Source: G965216695 sp965216695
GTDB taxonomy: Bacteria > Pseudomonadota > Gammaproteobacteria > Pseudomonadales > Azotimanducaceae
Reading direction: 5' to 3'
Length of the DNA: 64,000 nt
NCBI GenBank assembly: GCA_965216695.1
Contig: OZ244212.1
Location: forward strand, 2,790,001 to 2,854,000
In this document: piece after piece, positions 28,301-36,198 of the stretch
Layout: every line of letters begins with the position of its first letter
Numbering within the stretch: the stretch's first letter is position 1
Notes under the pieces: model-generated
What the model was told of the DNA's origin: nothing
What the model saw: the letters and a program-made list of their open reading frames with translations, nothing else
Database searches by the model: none
Made by a program: the position numbers and the translations under genes

Positions 28301-28547
28301 CCTGCTTCAGGAACGGGAACCCGACATCATGCTGCTCGACATCGAGATGCCGCGTATGGACGGTTTCGAGGTCGCCCGCCAGGTACGCCACGATGAGCGG
28401 TTGCGCGAATTGCCGATCGTGATGATCAGCTCACGCACCGGCGAGAAGCACAAGGAGCATGCCAGGGAACTCGGCGTGAACGAATTCCTGGGTAAACCGT
28501 TTCAGGAAAACGAGCTGCTCTCAACGATCGAAACGCTCGTTAAATAG
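22371..28547 (+). CDS. chpA: Chemotaxis hybrid histidine kinase ChpA/PilL
   Basis: A 2058-residue CheA-type kinase controlling type IV pili. The N-terminal third contains degenerate Hpt-like bundles (VHTLHMLG at His351). Then come an Hpt with a good motif (GYHTLKGSGRIVG, His762), a degenerate one (LHTIAGSAENIGG, His907) and a third good one (LHTLKGGARLTGL, His1358). Very acidic, low-complexity linkers separate them (about 545-735 and 1120-1300). The dimerisation helix, ATPase (LRNAVDHGIEAREAR, IADDGAGIDVDRV, SGRGVGMDVVNSE), CheW domain and a receiver with Asp1990 (MLLDIEMPRMDGFE) complete the protein. The number of usable phospho-histidines is fewer than in Pseudomonas ChpA. It follows pilJ by 9 nt. 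Confidence 0.93.
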   Translation: MMANNQSVVLDWTRADLQECLHVATEALEDFAEDHEHNEVLNQCIDALGRTQGTLVMLELHGLALLAEHLKKMAQWLLETTPEDWEPPAQLLMQGVLELPGYLAELRFGLEDSLELVYPLVNQIRRHLGEAPLGDAGDDPTAVPAQRSDLETFQALGGAAAAKKVQAAYQQTLLAAFKGADLQKVCKSFTKVGLACQKLCGNSAHALQWRALVWVAQGLESSGAKVDKDRLNLLRRLDSELRAYTSEGVKALMRLPDRSLLVDLLDTAAELGVTEPELGSLVDRMNAQPAQNTSGVDGLAISGRQAFAAATAVVLEETASIKDQLDLFVRSEERNADALDSLLVPARQIVHTLHMLGCSDVGTELDTNVEQLAALVASGTDPDDQILFQVASALVEVEQKIGQSSEGRELTEAQRIEAEAHRAVAESGCGVLEVVKQSFCDYLASNRDARLLSEVPAQIEQTTAVLELTGYDRAAELLTRCGDYLEGLIANNHQPTDDDVREFADALAGIDYYLERLAGEVSTRSDDVLGVVVERLDALTGSAADVSVDENEESVVEADTAGTLETADDEDIPVLNLESAVSEAVSVDEGTQEERAEDDAAEESTADEQSLVDDVVEAEAENSDDTQDDVLEPELPADAEAAFVAAADADLVSLDALDALDEEDEAPEEVSLDAIESDAEETPTIEDAPDVHESDSPSNPAEELLRSSVDSATVVPEMDDEIIEIFSEEVDETLLRVDECLVEWRDDLTNADALTELRRGYHTLKGSGRIVGATLLGELSWSVENMLNQILDETVEATPQFVDVVLQSRTLLAHLRDCFVSGAAPDTQQVEECAHSADLLASGLALETEVEPVSEDAGDESDATEPAVEETVESLFISEAESLCDEMLQTFEQGEFASEGYPVRGLHTIAGSAENIGGAESIVALARPLYELGLACRNVAGRTAVKAQAVEALKRGVKVVKDQVESLRDGNDVADATRFVQVVDALTSKLAKPSAGAVLEHQSFATLLGSPDYISAWRASELTEQDCQVFIESVNELANEPALADWPQVVELLEGLGAVHRTYGTDAVVDDAYSTVGEAYEALARYVDALAVEDTPEDLSAHIDALSELAATDARVVEAVVEAVVEDAAAPVDEDVPEATPLEAEAETEARTEAEAEAPTAGADDDDAFIDAAELLTAVEAADDQAAVGGPLDDADAVAELDDAFFAETEDLLEFADTDDAETETLAEPGATHEAGGNADATIDEETTPAIEAETPTIEAHPIEAADDEVPMLGDALPGSTAQPVPQSLMLSPETTGAASQPSASGAVENLEEIDSDLVQVFFEEAEELLEALDEGSHKWMTERDNHLHLENLLRGLHTLKGGARLTGLMNLGELAHGFESFLIDVQDAGGPFDDAMFASLLERYDRLEAHIGAVKTALHGHDGPVDTVSPQSMAEDADQRKSQNAAVTTPEPSENSAPQEMIRVGAALLDQLVNLAGESSILRARIEQGMSDFSTALDEMEDTIDRTREQLRRLEIETEAQILFRQERPEGPSYEEFDPLEMDRYSKLQQLSRSLSESASDMLDLKETLMFKARESETLLIQQARINTELQEGLMRTRMVPFNRLLPRLRRIVRQIAAEVGKDVEFVAFDTEGELDRNLLERMIPPLEHMLRNAVDHGIEAREARLQSGKEPTGKVALRLTREGGDVVIEIADDGAGIDVDRVRTKAIERGLCSPDAQLEDDEVFQFVLSPGFSTAQSVTQISGRGVGMDVVNSEVKQLGGTLNIRSRVGQGTRFVVRVPFTVSVNRALMVVVGDDTYAVPLNTIEGIVLLNVRELEKYYGSGDAPFQYAGMSYRVDYLGRYLGREFRQDPNRQSIPMVLVRSGDQAIAVLVDGVQGSREIVVKSLGPQFAGVQGISGATIMGDGSVVVILDLVALIRSDAAQDAHAISDLQQDLNHPRCVMVVDDSVTVRKVTSRLLERQGMDVLIAKDGIEAISLLQEREPDIMLLDIEMPRMDGFEVARQVRHDERLRELPIVMISSRTGEKHKEHARELGVNEFLGKPFQENELLSTIETLVK

Positions 28548-28549
28548 CA

Positions 28550-29020
28550 ATGGCCGCGGTCATACGGGAAGACGACGTCGAGGTGTCCTGCGTAGTGATA
28601 CCGCTGCGCAAGACGTCCGTGTTGCTTCCCAACGTCAGCGTCGCCGAGATTCTGCCTTGGCGGCGCATTCGCGACCGCCAGGGCGTACCCGGGTGGTATC
28701 TCGGTGATCTGAACTGGCGCGGGGAATCCGTACCCGTTGTCCGTTTCGAGCGCTTCCATTCGGATGAGCCGGCCAACCCCATAGGCCGTTGCGTGATCGT
28801 GATGAATCGCACGCGCGCATCGTCGGCTCATGAGTTTTACGCGCTGGTGGCCGACGGACTGCCCCGCATGCTGCAGGTGTGTGGCCGCGATCTCGCGGAC
28901 CCAGAGGCCTGTGAACTGTCGGCGGAGCGCTTGCGGGTGCGGTTGGGGGCCGAACAGACCGTGATACCCGACCTCGAATTCATCGAGGATGCCATCGAAC
29001 AGGCTAATCGCGTGCTTTAG
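28550..29020 (+). CDS. chpC: CheW-domain protein ChpC-like
   Basis: A second CheW-like adaptor, 156 residues: SCVVIPLRKTSVLLPNVSVAEIL, then WYLGDLNWRGESVPVVRFE, and CVIVMNRT. ChpC in Pseudomonas lies downstream of chpA and may connect other chemoreceptors to the kinase. It starts 2 nt after the chpA stop, so it is the last gene of the operon. No pilK methyltransferase or chpB methylesterase gene is present in the cluster, so receptor adaptation by methylation would need enzymes encoded elsewhere. Confidence 0.82.
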   Translation: MAAVIREDDVEVSCVVIPLRKTSVLLPNVSVAEILPWRRIRDRQGVPGWYLGDLNWRGESVPVVRFERFHSDEPANPIGRCVIVMNRTRASSAHEFYALVADGLPRMLQVCGRDLADPEACELSAERLRVRLGAEQTVIPDLEFIEDAIEQANRVL

Positions 29021-29034
29021 GGCGTCCCGAGGTT

Positions 29035-29763
29035 CTAGAGCCAGCCGCCCGCGTGCCGTAAGCATGACAGCGCGGCCAGAACCGCAGTGTCGGCGCGCAG
29101 CGTATCCGCACCCAGTCCTGCGATGGCCAGTTTCCCCTGGGATGCGTTCTTCCTAGCCAATGCGAGCTCCTCGGGCGACCAGTCGCCCTCCGGACCGAAC
29201 AGCAGCAGCGCATCCTCTAGATGGTCTGCCGGCTGAAACGGCGCACTGGCGAGGGCGAAGAAATACCGGTCGTCTATGTGTTCGGTCGCGTCCAGAAGCG
29301 CCGCCAGCGACGTTGTGGGGTGCAGGGTTGGCAACCAATCCCGGCCGCACTGCTCCCCGGCGCTTATGACTACTTTGCGCCAATGTCCCAGACGTCGCTC
29401 GGTAGGTTGCTCGCGGGGCAACACGCAGTGGTCTGTACGCAGCGGCCAGATGTCTGTTGCGCCGAGCTCGGTCGCCTTCTGCAGCGCACTGTCCATACCC
29501 GCGGGTTTCAGCATTGCGGCCGCCACGTGGACCGCCCGGCGGGGCGCCTGCGACGTTTCTGGATCGGTACCCAACGCGATTTCACAGCCCCGGGTGGACG
29601 GTGAGATCAGCTCCGCATCAACGCTTGTACCTTTGCCGTCAAACACTCGGAATCGTGCGCCTCGGCGAAGGCGAAGGACCCGGCATAGATAGTGGGAGGA
29701 TTCGGCGTCCAGCACGCGCTTGCCTGGTTGGAGCGGCGGCTCCAGAAACAGGCGTCCGCTCAT
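29035..29763 (-). CDS. rsmE: 16S rRNA (uracil-1498-N3)-methyltransferase RsmE
   Basis: SPOUT-class methyltransferase of 242 residues that modifies U1498 in the small ribosomal subunit. The N-terminal PUA-like part reads SGRLFLEPPLQPGKRVLD and HYLCRVLRLRRGARFRVFDGKG. The trefoil-knot SAM site reads LLFGPEGDWSPEELALA and LGADTLRADTAVLAALS, slightly divergent from the usual GPEGG and RILRxET forms. The ATG at 29763 overlaps the metF stop (TGATG), which decides the start; the frame remains open upstream inside metF. Convergent with chpC. Confidence 0.92.
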   Translation of the reverse strand: MSGRLFLEPPLQPGKRVLDAESSHYLCRVLRLRRGARFRVFDGKGTSVDAELISPSTRGCEIALGTDPETSQAPRRAVHVAAAMLKPAGMDSALQKATELGATDIWPLRTDHCVLPREQPTERRLGHWRKVVISAGEQCGRDWLPTLHPTTSLAALLDATEHIDDRYFFALASAPFQPADHLEDALLLFGPEGDWSPEELALARKNASQGKLAIAGLGADTLRADTAVLAALSCLRHAGGWL

Positions 29764-30596
29764 CAGGCCGCGGCGGCGAGCCCCAGATTGTTGCAGATGC
29801 GCGACGCCGCGCCCCAGCGGTTGAGCGTATAGATGTGCAATCCCGGCGCGCCTGCATCGATCAGGTCGGTGCACAGCGTGGTTACCAGATCCACGCCAAA
29901 GTCGACCAGCGACTTCTCATCGTCTTGCATCGCCTCCAGATGCTTCACCACCCACCGCGGAATGTCTGCGCCGCAGTTGTGGGCGAACCGTACGATGCCT
30001 TCGTAGTTGGTGATGGGCATGATTCCCGGAAAGATCGGAATGTCGATGCCTGCCTGGTTGGCGCGATTCACGAAGTCGACGTAGGAATATGGATTGTAGA
30101 AGAACTGCGTGATGGCGCTGTCTGCACCGGCGTCGACCTTGCGGCGGAAGAAATCGAGATCTTCCGCCGGGGTGTGCGATTCCGGGTGCACCTCGGGATA
30201 CGCGGCAACGACAACGTGAAAGTAGTCGCCTGAATGGTCGCGAATCCATTCCACCAGATCCTGCGCGTTGTGCCTTCGCCGGTTGGATGCCACGCCGGAA
30301 GGCGGATCGCCACGCAGCGCGACGATGCGCTTCACGCCTTCTGATTTGTACCGGTCGAGCAGCTCGCCAATGTCTTCCCGGGAATCGCTGCCGATCGACA
30401 GGTGTGGTGTTGCGTCCAGCCCCTGTTTGGCCAGAGTCGCAACCGTGTCGAACGTGCCGTCGCGGGTGCTACCGCCGGCGCCGTAGGTCACGGATACAAA
30501 ATCGGGCTGGAAGGGCCTGAGCTTCTCGGCCACCCGGGTCAGGCTCGCGTAGCCGGATTGCGATCGAGGCGGAAAGAATTCGAAACTCAAACGCAT
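29763..30596 (-). CDS. metF: 5,10-methylenetetrahydrofolate reductase
   Basis: Flavin enzyme of 277 residues making 5-methyl-THF for methionine synthesis. LSFEFFPPRS is the N-terminal signature with the catalytic Glu, followed by FVSVTYGAGGSTR, RIVALRGDPP, SAITQFFYN and IFPGIMPI. It lies 16 nt downstream of metK, so SAM synthesis and methyl-group supply are in one operon with rsmE, itself a SAM-dependent enzyme. No ahcY gene lies between metK and metF as it does in some relatives. Confidence 0.95.
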   Translation of the reverse strand: MRLSFEFFPPRSQSGYASLTRVAEKLRPFQPDFVSVTYGAGGSTRDGTFDTVATLAKQGLDATPHLSIGSDSREDIGELLDRYKSEGVKRIVALRGDPPSGVASNRRRHNAQDLVEWIRDHSGDYFHVVVAAYPEVHPESHTPAEDLDFFRRKVDAGADSAITQFFYNPYSYVDFVNRANQAGIDIPIFPGIMPITNYEGIVRFAHNCGADIPRWVVKHLEAMQDDEKSLVDFGVDLVTTLCTDLIDAGAPGLHIYTLNRWGAASRICNNLGLAAAA

Positions 30597-30612
30597 CCCG
30601 GGCCTGCTAGCT

Positions 30613-31767
30613 TCAGACGGCCTTGGCCAGTGCGTCGGCTTTGTCGGTGCGTTCCCATGTGAACTCGCTTTCTGTTCTGCCGAAGTGGCCGTACGCCGCT
30701 GTCGCGCGGTAGATCGGCCGTTTCAGATCGAGCATGGCGATAAGCCCCTTCGGTCGCAAATCGAAATGCTCACGCACGAGTTGAACGATTTTCTCGTCGG
30801 AAACTTTGCCCGTACCGAAGGTGTTGACGCTGATTGATGTCGGTTCGGCGACGCCTATCGCATAGCTCACCTGAATCTCACAACGGCGGGCGAGACCCGC
30901 AGCCACAATGTTTTTCGCGACATAGCGGCCGGCGTACGCAGCGGAGCGGTCTACCTTTGACGGGTCCTTGCCGGAAAACGCGCCACCGCCGTGGCGTGCC
31001 ATGCCGCCGTAGGTGTCCACGATGATTTTGCGGCCGGTTAGGCCGCAGTCGCCCACCGGGCCGCCAATAATGAACTGGCCGGTCGGGTTGATGTAGACGC
31101 GTGTATCGGCCGACATCCAGTTGGCCGGAAGCGTCGGCTTGATGATCTCCTCCATCACAGCTTCACGCAGTTCGTCCTGCGAGACGTCAGGCGAGTGTTG
31201 GGTGGAGAGCACAATGGCATCCAGGCCCAGCGGCGCACCTTCGCTGTCGTAGCGGAACGAAAGCTGGCTCTTGGCGTCAGGCCGCAGGAAAGCGAGGCCG
31301 TTGCGACGCTTGTCTGCCTGACACTGCACCAAACGGTGCGCGTACGTCAGTGGTGCCGGCATCAGCACGTCGGTCTCGTCGGTAGCGTATCCGAACATGA
31401 GTCCCTGATCGCCTGCACCCTGCTCGTGGTCGGTGGCTTCGTCCACGCCCATCGCAATATCGGTGGACTGTTGCCCCAACGCGTTGACGACCGTGCAGGC
31501 TTCCGGATCGAAGCCGACGTCGGCGCTGTCGTAGCCGATCTCTGCAACGACGTCGCGCACCAGTCGGTCTACATCGACAACGGCGTTCGAACGTATCTCG
31601 CCGGCGACGACGACCAGACCCGTTTTGATCAGAGTCTCACACGCGACACGGGACTCGGAATCCTGCGTGAGCATGGCATCGAGAATGGCGTCGGAGATCT
31701 GGTCGGCGACCTTGTCCGGATGCCCTTCGGACACGGATTCGGACGTAAATACCTGATATTCGCTCAT
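30613..31767 (-). CDS. metK: S-adenosylmethionine synthetase
   Basis: Makes SAM from methionine and ATP in the cytoplasm; 384 residues, the normal length. The start motif VFTSESVSEGHPDKVADQ, the central GAGDQGLMFGYA hexapeptide region and GGGAFSGKDPSKVDRSAAY are all present. The ATG at 31767 matches the family start; the frame is open upstream to 31854 but that would overlap the divergent tkt gene. The 132-bp divergent region shows no recognisable SAM or SAH riboswitch. First gene of metK-metF-rsmE. Confidence 0.96.
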   Translation of the reverse strand: MSEYQVFTSESVSEGHPDKVADQISDAILDAMLTQDSESRVACETLIKTGLVVVAGEIRSNAVVDVDRLVRDVVAEIGYDSADVGFDPEACTVVNALGQQSTDIAMGVDEATDHEQGAGDQGLMFGYATDETDVLMPAPLTYAHRLVQCQADKRRNGLAFLRPDAKSQLSFRYDSEGAPLGLDAIVLSTQHSPDVSQDELREAVMEEIIKPTLPANWMSADTRVYINPTGQFIIGGPVGDCGLTGRKIIVDTYGGMARHGGGAFSGKDPSKVDRSAAYAGRYVAKNIVAAGLARRCEIQVSYAIGVAEPTSISVNTFGTGKVSDEKIVQLVREHFDLRPKGLIAMLDLKRPIYRATAAYGHFGRTESEFTWERTDKADALAKAV

Positions 31768-31899
31768 GCGCTGCAAAGAATCCCTGTTTTCAGTGACGCG
31801 CAAGTATAGCCGAAGCCTATATGCGATAACGTGACGGATTGCAGTCCAATACACGAGTCCTCACAATGCGCGCAGACACAGGCAGGCTGCAGACAGAAA

Positions 31900-33867
31900 G
31901 TGGTAAACGATAACGCGAACGCGATCCGCGCGCTGGCTATGGACGCCGTGCAGCGGGCTCGTTCCGGTCATCCGGGGGCACCGATGGGGCTGGCGGAAGT
32001 CGGCGAAGCCCTCTGGCGTGACGTGATGACACACAACCCCGACAACCCGTTCTGGGTTGACCGTGACCGGTTCGTGCTTTCCAACGGGCACGCGTCAATG
32101 TTGCTCTATTCGCTGCTGCATCTCACCGGCTACCGGGTATCTATCGACGACCTGAAGAGCTTTCGGCAATTGCACGCGAAGACGGCCGGGCACCCCGAGT
32201 TCGGTGAGTGTCCGGGTGTGGAAACCACCACGGGACCCTTGGGCCAGGGTTTCGCAAATGCGGTGGGCATGGCGCTCGCGGAACGGATGCTCGCCGAAGA
32301 ATTCAATCGCGACGGTCATCAGATTGTGGACCACCACACGTGGGTGTTGGTGGGTGACGGTTGTTTGATGGAAGGCATATCGCACGAGGCGGCTTCGCTC
32401 GCCGGCACACTCGGGCTCGGCAAGTTGGTTTGCGTGTATGACGCCAACGACATCTCCATCGATGGGCCGGTGGATGGCTGGTTTACCGAGGACGTGGCCG
32501 CGCGCTTTCGCGCGTATGGCTGGGACGTGTCCGAGGCCGTGGACGGCCACGATGCGGAAGCGGTGAGCGCCGCGCTTTCGCAGGCGCGCGCGAACACTGC
32601 CGCCCCGTCGCTCGTGATCTGCCGCACGGTCATAGGTTTCGGGTCACCGAACAAAGCCGGAACGGCGGACACCCACGGCGCGCCGCTCGGCGACGAAGAA
32701 ATTGCGTTGACGCGGCGCAATCTCAATTGGGGCCATGAACCATTCGAGATTCCGGAACACATCTACCAGCAGTGGGATTGCCGCGACAAAGGCCGGGCGG
32801 CAGAAGCGGCGTGGCAGAAGGCGTTTGGAGACTATGCTGCCGCGTACCCGGAGCTTGCAGAGGAACTCACGCGGCGCATGCGGGGCGATCTGCCAGACGA
32901 GTGGCACGCTGGCCTGCGGCAGCTGGCGCGGGACGCGCAAGCGGAGGCCAAACCGCTGGCTACACGAAAGAGTTCGCAGCGTTGCCTGGGTGCGTTGGCG
33001 GCCGCGTTGCCAGAGTTATTCGGAGGCTCGGCGGACCTGACCGGCAGCAACGGTACGCGCTGGCAAGGCGCGGACGATGCGCGGCACATGAGCTACGGCG
33101 TGCGCGAGTTCGCAATGACGGCCATCACCAACGGCATTGCCCTGCACGGCGGCATCCGCCCGTATTCCGGCACCTTCCTGGTGTTCATGGAATACGCTCG
33201 CAATGCGGTGCGCCTCGCAGCCTTGATGAAGCTTCCCAACGTGTTCGTGTACACACACGACTCCGTTGCGGTAGGCGAGGACGGACCGACGCATCAGCCC
33301 ATCGAGCAGCTCGCCAATCTAAGGGCCACGCCGGGTCTCAGCACGTGGCGCCCATGCGACACGGTGGAGTGCGCGGTGGCGTGGGAGAGCGCGATCGCTC
33401 GATCCGATGGACCCACCACACTGGTACTCACCCGCCAGGATCTGCCGGTTCAGCCGCGAACCGACGAGCAATTCGACGCGATCCAGCGCGGGGGCTACGT
33501 GCTCGTTCCGGAAGAGGGCGAACTGGATCTGATTCTGATCGGCACCGGTTCCGAAGTCGAAGTGTGTCGGCAAGCCGCGAAACGACTCACGGATGACGGC
33601 CGGGGGGTTCGAGTAGTATCTATGCCGAGCGTCGACGTGTTCCTGGCCCAGCCCGCGGAGTACATCGAGTCCGTGCTGCCGGCCGCCGTGCGCAAACGCG
33701 TTGCGGTAGAAGCCGGACACCCGGATGGGTGGTATCGATTTGTTGGGCTCGATGGCGCCGTGGTTGGAATCGACCGTTTCGGTCTTTCCGCTCCGGGCGC
33801 GCAGGTGATGCAGGCGCTGGGTATGACGCCCGAGCGCGTGATCGAATCCGCCCTCGCGCTGCAGTAA
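31900..33867 (+). CDS. tkt: Transketolase
   Basis: Thiamine-diphosphate enzyme of the pentose phosphate and Calvin-type pathways, 655 residues. ANAIRALAMDAVQRARSGHPGAPMG begins the chain, then GPLGQGFANAVGMA, the ThDP/Mg motif VLVGDGCLMEGISHEAASLAG, and HDSVAVGEDGPTHQPIEQLA. The GTG at 31900 is chosen because it gives the usual N-terminal length before ANAIRAL; a GTG at 31831 would add 23 unlike residues. It is followed by pgk and fba with short gaps. The usual gap/epd and pyk genes of this operon are absent. Confidence 0.95.
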   Translation: MVNDNANAIRALAMDAVQRARSGHPGAPMGLAEVGEALWRDVMTHNPDNPFWVDRDRFVLSNGHASMLLYSLLHLTGYRVSIDDLKSFRQLHAKTAGHPEFGECPGVETTTGPLGQGFANAVGMALAERMLAEEFNRDGHQIVDHHTWVLVGDGCLMEGISHEAASLAGTLGLGKLVCVYDANDISIDGPVDGWFTEDVAARFRAYGWDVSEAVDGHDAEAVSAALSQARANTAAPSLVICRTVIGFGSPNKAGTADTHGAPLGDEEIALTRRNLNWGHEPFEIPEHIYQQWDCRDKGRAAEAAWQKAFGDYAAAYPELAEELTRRMRGDLPDEWHAGLRQLARDAQAEAKPLATRKSSQRCLGALAAALPELFGGSADLTGSNGTRWQGADDARHMSYGVREFAMTAITNGIALHGGIRPYSGTFLVFMEYARNAVRLAALMKLPNVFVYTHDSVAVGEDGPTHQPIEQLANLRATPGLSTWRPCDTVECAVAWESAIARSDGPTTLVLTRQDLPVQPRTDEQFDAIQRGGYVLVPEEGELDLILIGTGSEVEVCRQAAKRLTDDGRGVRVVSMPSVDVFLAQPAEYIESVLPAAVRKRVAVEAGHPDGWYRFVGLDGAVVGIDRFGLSAPGAQVMQALGMTPERVIESALALQ

Positions 33868-33897
33868 CGCGTTGGATTGAGCGTTGAAGTAAACCAG

Positions 33898-35052
33898 ATG
33901 ATCAAGATGACGGATCTGGATCTGCACGGCAAACGCGTGCTGATCCGCGAAGACCTGAACGTGCCGCTGCACAACGGCGAGATAACGAGTGATGCACGAC
34001 TGCAGGCGGCGCTGCCCACCCTGGTTGCGGCGCGGGACGCCGGCGCGGCGGTGGTGGTGATGTCGCACCTGGGTCGGCCGACCGAGGGTGCTTTCGATCC
34101 TGATCTCTCGCTTGCGCCGGTTGCACGCTGGTTGTCTGGTGCCCTTGGCGCTGACGTTCCGTTGCTTGCGGGATTAGACGACATGGCGTCGGTCGCCCCC
34201 GGCACCGTTGCTCTTCTGGAGAATGTGCGGTTTCTCGAAGGCGAGAAGGCTGACGACGAAGATCTTGCGCAACGAATGGCTGCCGGATGCGATGTGTTCG
34301 TGATGGATGCCTTTGCCACCGCGCACCGGGCGCAGGCCTCGACCCACGGCGTCGCGCGATTCGCGTCGGTCGCCGCGGCCGGGCCGCTGCTTGCCCGTGA
34401 GCTCGACGCGCTGGCGCAGGCGCTCGATAACCCGGCGAGGCCGGTGGTGGCGGTTGTCGGCGGTTCCAAGGTTTCAACCAAGCTCGAAGTTCTGGAGAAG
34501 CTCGCTGACGTTGCGGACACGATTGTGGTCGGCGGCGGTATCGCCAACACATTTCTCGCAGCGGCTGGCAATCCGGTGGGTGCGTCACTGTTCGAGCCGG
34601 ACCTGGTCGATGCCGCGCGTCGTATAGCCGCAAAAGTGAATGTGCCGATCCCGGTAGACGTGATGGTCGGCAAGCGTCTGGACCCTGCCGAACCCGCGGT
34701 GTTGCGTGCGGCCGACGCGATCGGCAGCGACGAGATGGTGTTGGATATCGGTCCGGAAACCGCACGCCGCATGGCAGACATCATCGAAAGTGCGGCCACG
34801 GTGTTGTGGAACGGCCCCGTCGGCGTATTTGAGATCGACCAGTTCGGCGAAGGCACCCGGGTGCTCGCCGAAGCGGTCGCCGCAAGCAACGCGTTTTCGG
34901 TTGCCGGCGGCGGCGACACGCTCGCGGCCATCGACAAGTATGGCGTGCGGGAAGGCGTTTCCTACATCTCCACGGGCGGCGGAGCGTTCCTGGAATTCGT
35001 CGAGGGAAAAACCCTACCGGCGGTGGCTGCGCTGGTGGAGCGTGCGGGTTGA
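33898..35052 (+). CDS. pgk: Phosphoglycerate kinase
   Basis: Glycolytic enzyme of 384 residues exchanging phosphate between 1,3-bisphosphoglycerate and ADP. The N terminus MIKMTDLDLHGKRVLIREDL matches the family and fixes the ATG at 33898 (a TTG at 33877 is less likely). VVMSHLGRPTEG, VLLENVRF and FVMDAFATAHRAQASTHG follow. The last usually reads DAFGTAHR, so a Gly is Ala here. C-terminal VLWNGPVGVFE and ISTGGGAFLE complete the nucleotide site. It lies 30 nt after tkt and 36 nt before fba. Confidence 0.95.
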   Translation: MIKMTDLDLHGKRVLIREDLNVPLHNGEITSDARLQAALPTLVAARDAGAAVVVMSHLGRPTEGAFDPDLSLAPVARWLSGALGADVPLLAGLDDMASVAPGTVALLENVRFLEGEKADDEDLAQRMAAGCDVFVMDAFATAHRAQASTHGVARFASVAAAGPLLARELDALAQALDNPARPVVAVVGGSKVSTKLEVLEKLADVADTIVVGGGIANTFLAAAGNPVGASLFEPDLVDAARRIAAKVNVPIPVDVMVGKRLDPAEPAVLRAADAIGSDEMVLDIGPETARRMADIIESAATVLWNGPVGVFEIDQFGEGTRVLAEAVAASNAFSVAGGGDTLAAIDKYGVREGVSYISTGGGAFLEFVEGKTLPAVAALVERAG

Positions 35053-35088
35053 ATGGACAGAACACACTGACTACGAGAGGAACCTGAA

Positions 35089-36153
35089 ATGCCACTGATC
35101 AGCATGCGACAACTCCTGGACCACGCCGCGGAGCACGATTACGGAGTACCCGCGTTCAACGTAAACAACCTGGAGCAGATGCGCGCCATCATGGAAGGTG
35201 CGAGTGAAACGGACAGTCCGGTGATTGTTCAGGCTTCGGCCGGTGCACGTAAGTACGCAGGCCCGAATTTTCTGCGTCACCTGATTCTTGCGGCCATTGA
35301 AGAGTTTCCGCACATACCGGTTGTGATGCACCAGGACCACGGCGCGTCCCCGGCAGTTTGTCAGCGTTCGATTCAACTCGGATTCTCGTCAGTGATGATG
35401 GACGGTTCTCTGCTCGAGGATCAGAAAACGCCGGCCAGTTATGAGTACAACGTGGAGGTAACCCGCCGCGCCGTCGATATGGCGCACGCGTGTGGTGTCA
35501 GCGTTGAAGGCGAACTCGGTTGCCTCGGATCGCTCGAGACGGGAGAAGCCGGCGAAGAAGACGGCGTAGGCGCCGAAGGCAAACTGTCTATGGACATGTT
35601 GCTTACGGATCCGGAGCAGGCGGCGGACTTCGTTGGGCAGACGAAGGTGGACGCGCTCGCGATCGCCATCGGCACAAGCCACGGAGCGTACAAATTCAGC
35701 CGCCCGCCCACCGGCGACATCCTTGCGATCGACCGCGTGCGTGAGATTCACAAACGCCTGCCCAACACGCACCTGGTCATGCACGGCAGTTCGTCGGTAC
35801 CGCAGGACATTCTGAAGGAGATCAATGCCTACGGTGGCGAGATTCCGGAAACCTACGGTGTGCCGGTGGAAGAGATTCAGGAAGGCATCAAGCATGGCGT
35901 TCGCAAGGTCAATATCGACACAGACCTTCGCCTGGCATCCACCGCGGCGATCCGGCGCCACCTTGCGGACAATCCCAGTGAGTTCGATCCGCGAAAATAT
36001 CTGGCGGATACATTGAAAGCGATGCGCGGGGTGGTGATCGACCGATACCAGGCGTTCGGAACTGCGGGAAATGCGCAGAAGATTCGCGCGGTGTCGCTTG
36101 AGAAGATGTTCGGCCGCTATGCCTCCGGAGAGCTCGATCCGGTAGTGCACTAA
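35089..36153 (+). CDS. fba: Fructose-bisphosphate aldolase, class II
   Basis: Zinc-dependent aldolase of 354 residues for glycolysis and gluconeogenesis. YGVPAFNVNNLEQM begins the barrel. VVMHQDHGAS holds the zinc His, VEGELGCLGSLE the second metal region, AIAIGTSHGAYKF and VMHGSSSVPQ further ligands, and GVRKVNIDTDLR the phosphate site. The type (CbbA-like, about 350 residues with a GSLETGEAGEEDG insert) is common in proteobacteria. AGAGGAA precedes the ATG as ribosome-binding site. Third gene of tkt-pgk-fba. Confidence 0.95.
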   Translation: MPLISMRQLLDHAAEHDYGVPAFNVNNLEQMRAIMEGASETDSPVIVQASAGARKYAGPNFLRHLILAAIEEFPHIPVVMHQDHGASPAVCQRSIQLGFSSVMMDGSLLEDQKTPASYEYNVEVTRRAVDMAHACGVSVEGELGCLGSLETGEAGEEDGVGAEGKLSMDMLLTDPEQAADFVGQTKVDALAIAIGTSHGAYKFSRPPTGDILAIDRVREIHKRLPNTHLVMHGSSSVPQDILKEINAYGGEIPETYGVPVEEIQEGIKHGVRKVNIDTDLRLASTAAIRRHLADNPSEFDPRKYLADTLKAMRGVVIDRYQAFGTAGNAQKIRAVSLEKMFGRYASGELDPVVH

Positions 36154-36198
36154 GCCGGCGCCCAGCGGGTGCATCCGTGCCGGTGACAACCTGACGTC

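Noticed and set aside
31768..31899. SAM or SAH riboswitch between metK and tkt
   Set aside because: The divergent gap is short and shows none of the conserved cores.
33495..34937. Long minus-strand open frame (480 codons) opposite pgk
   Set aside because: Ser/Thr/Ala-rich antisense shadow of a clear pgk gene, no domain.
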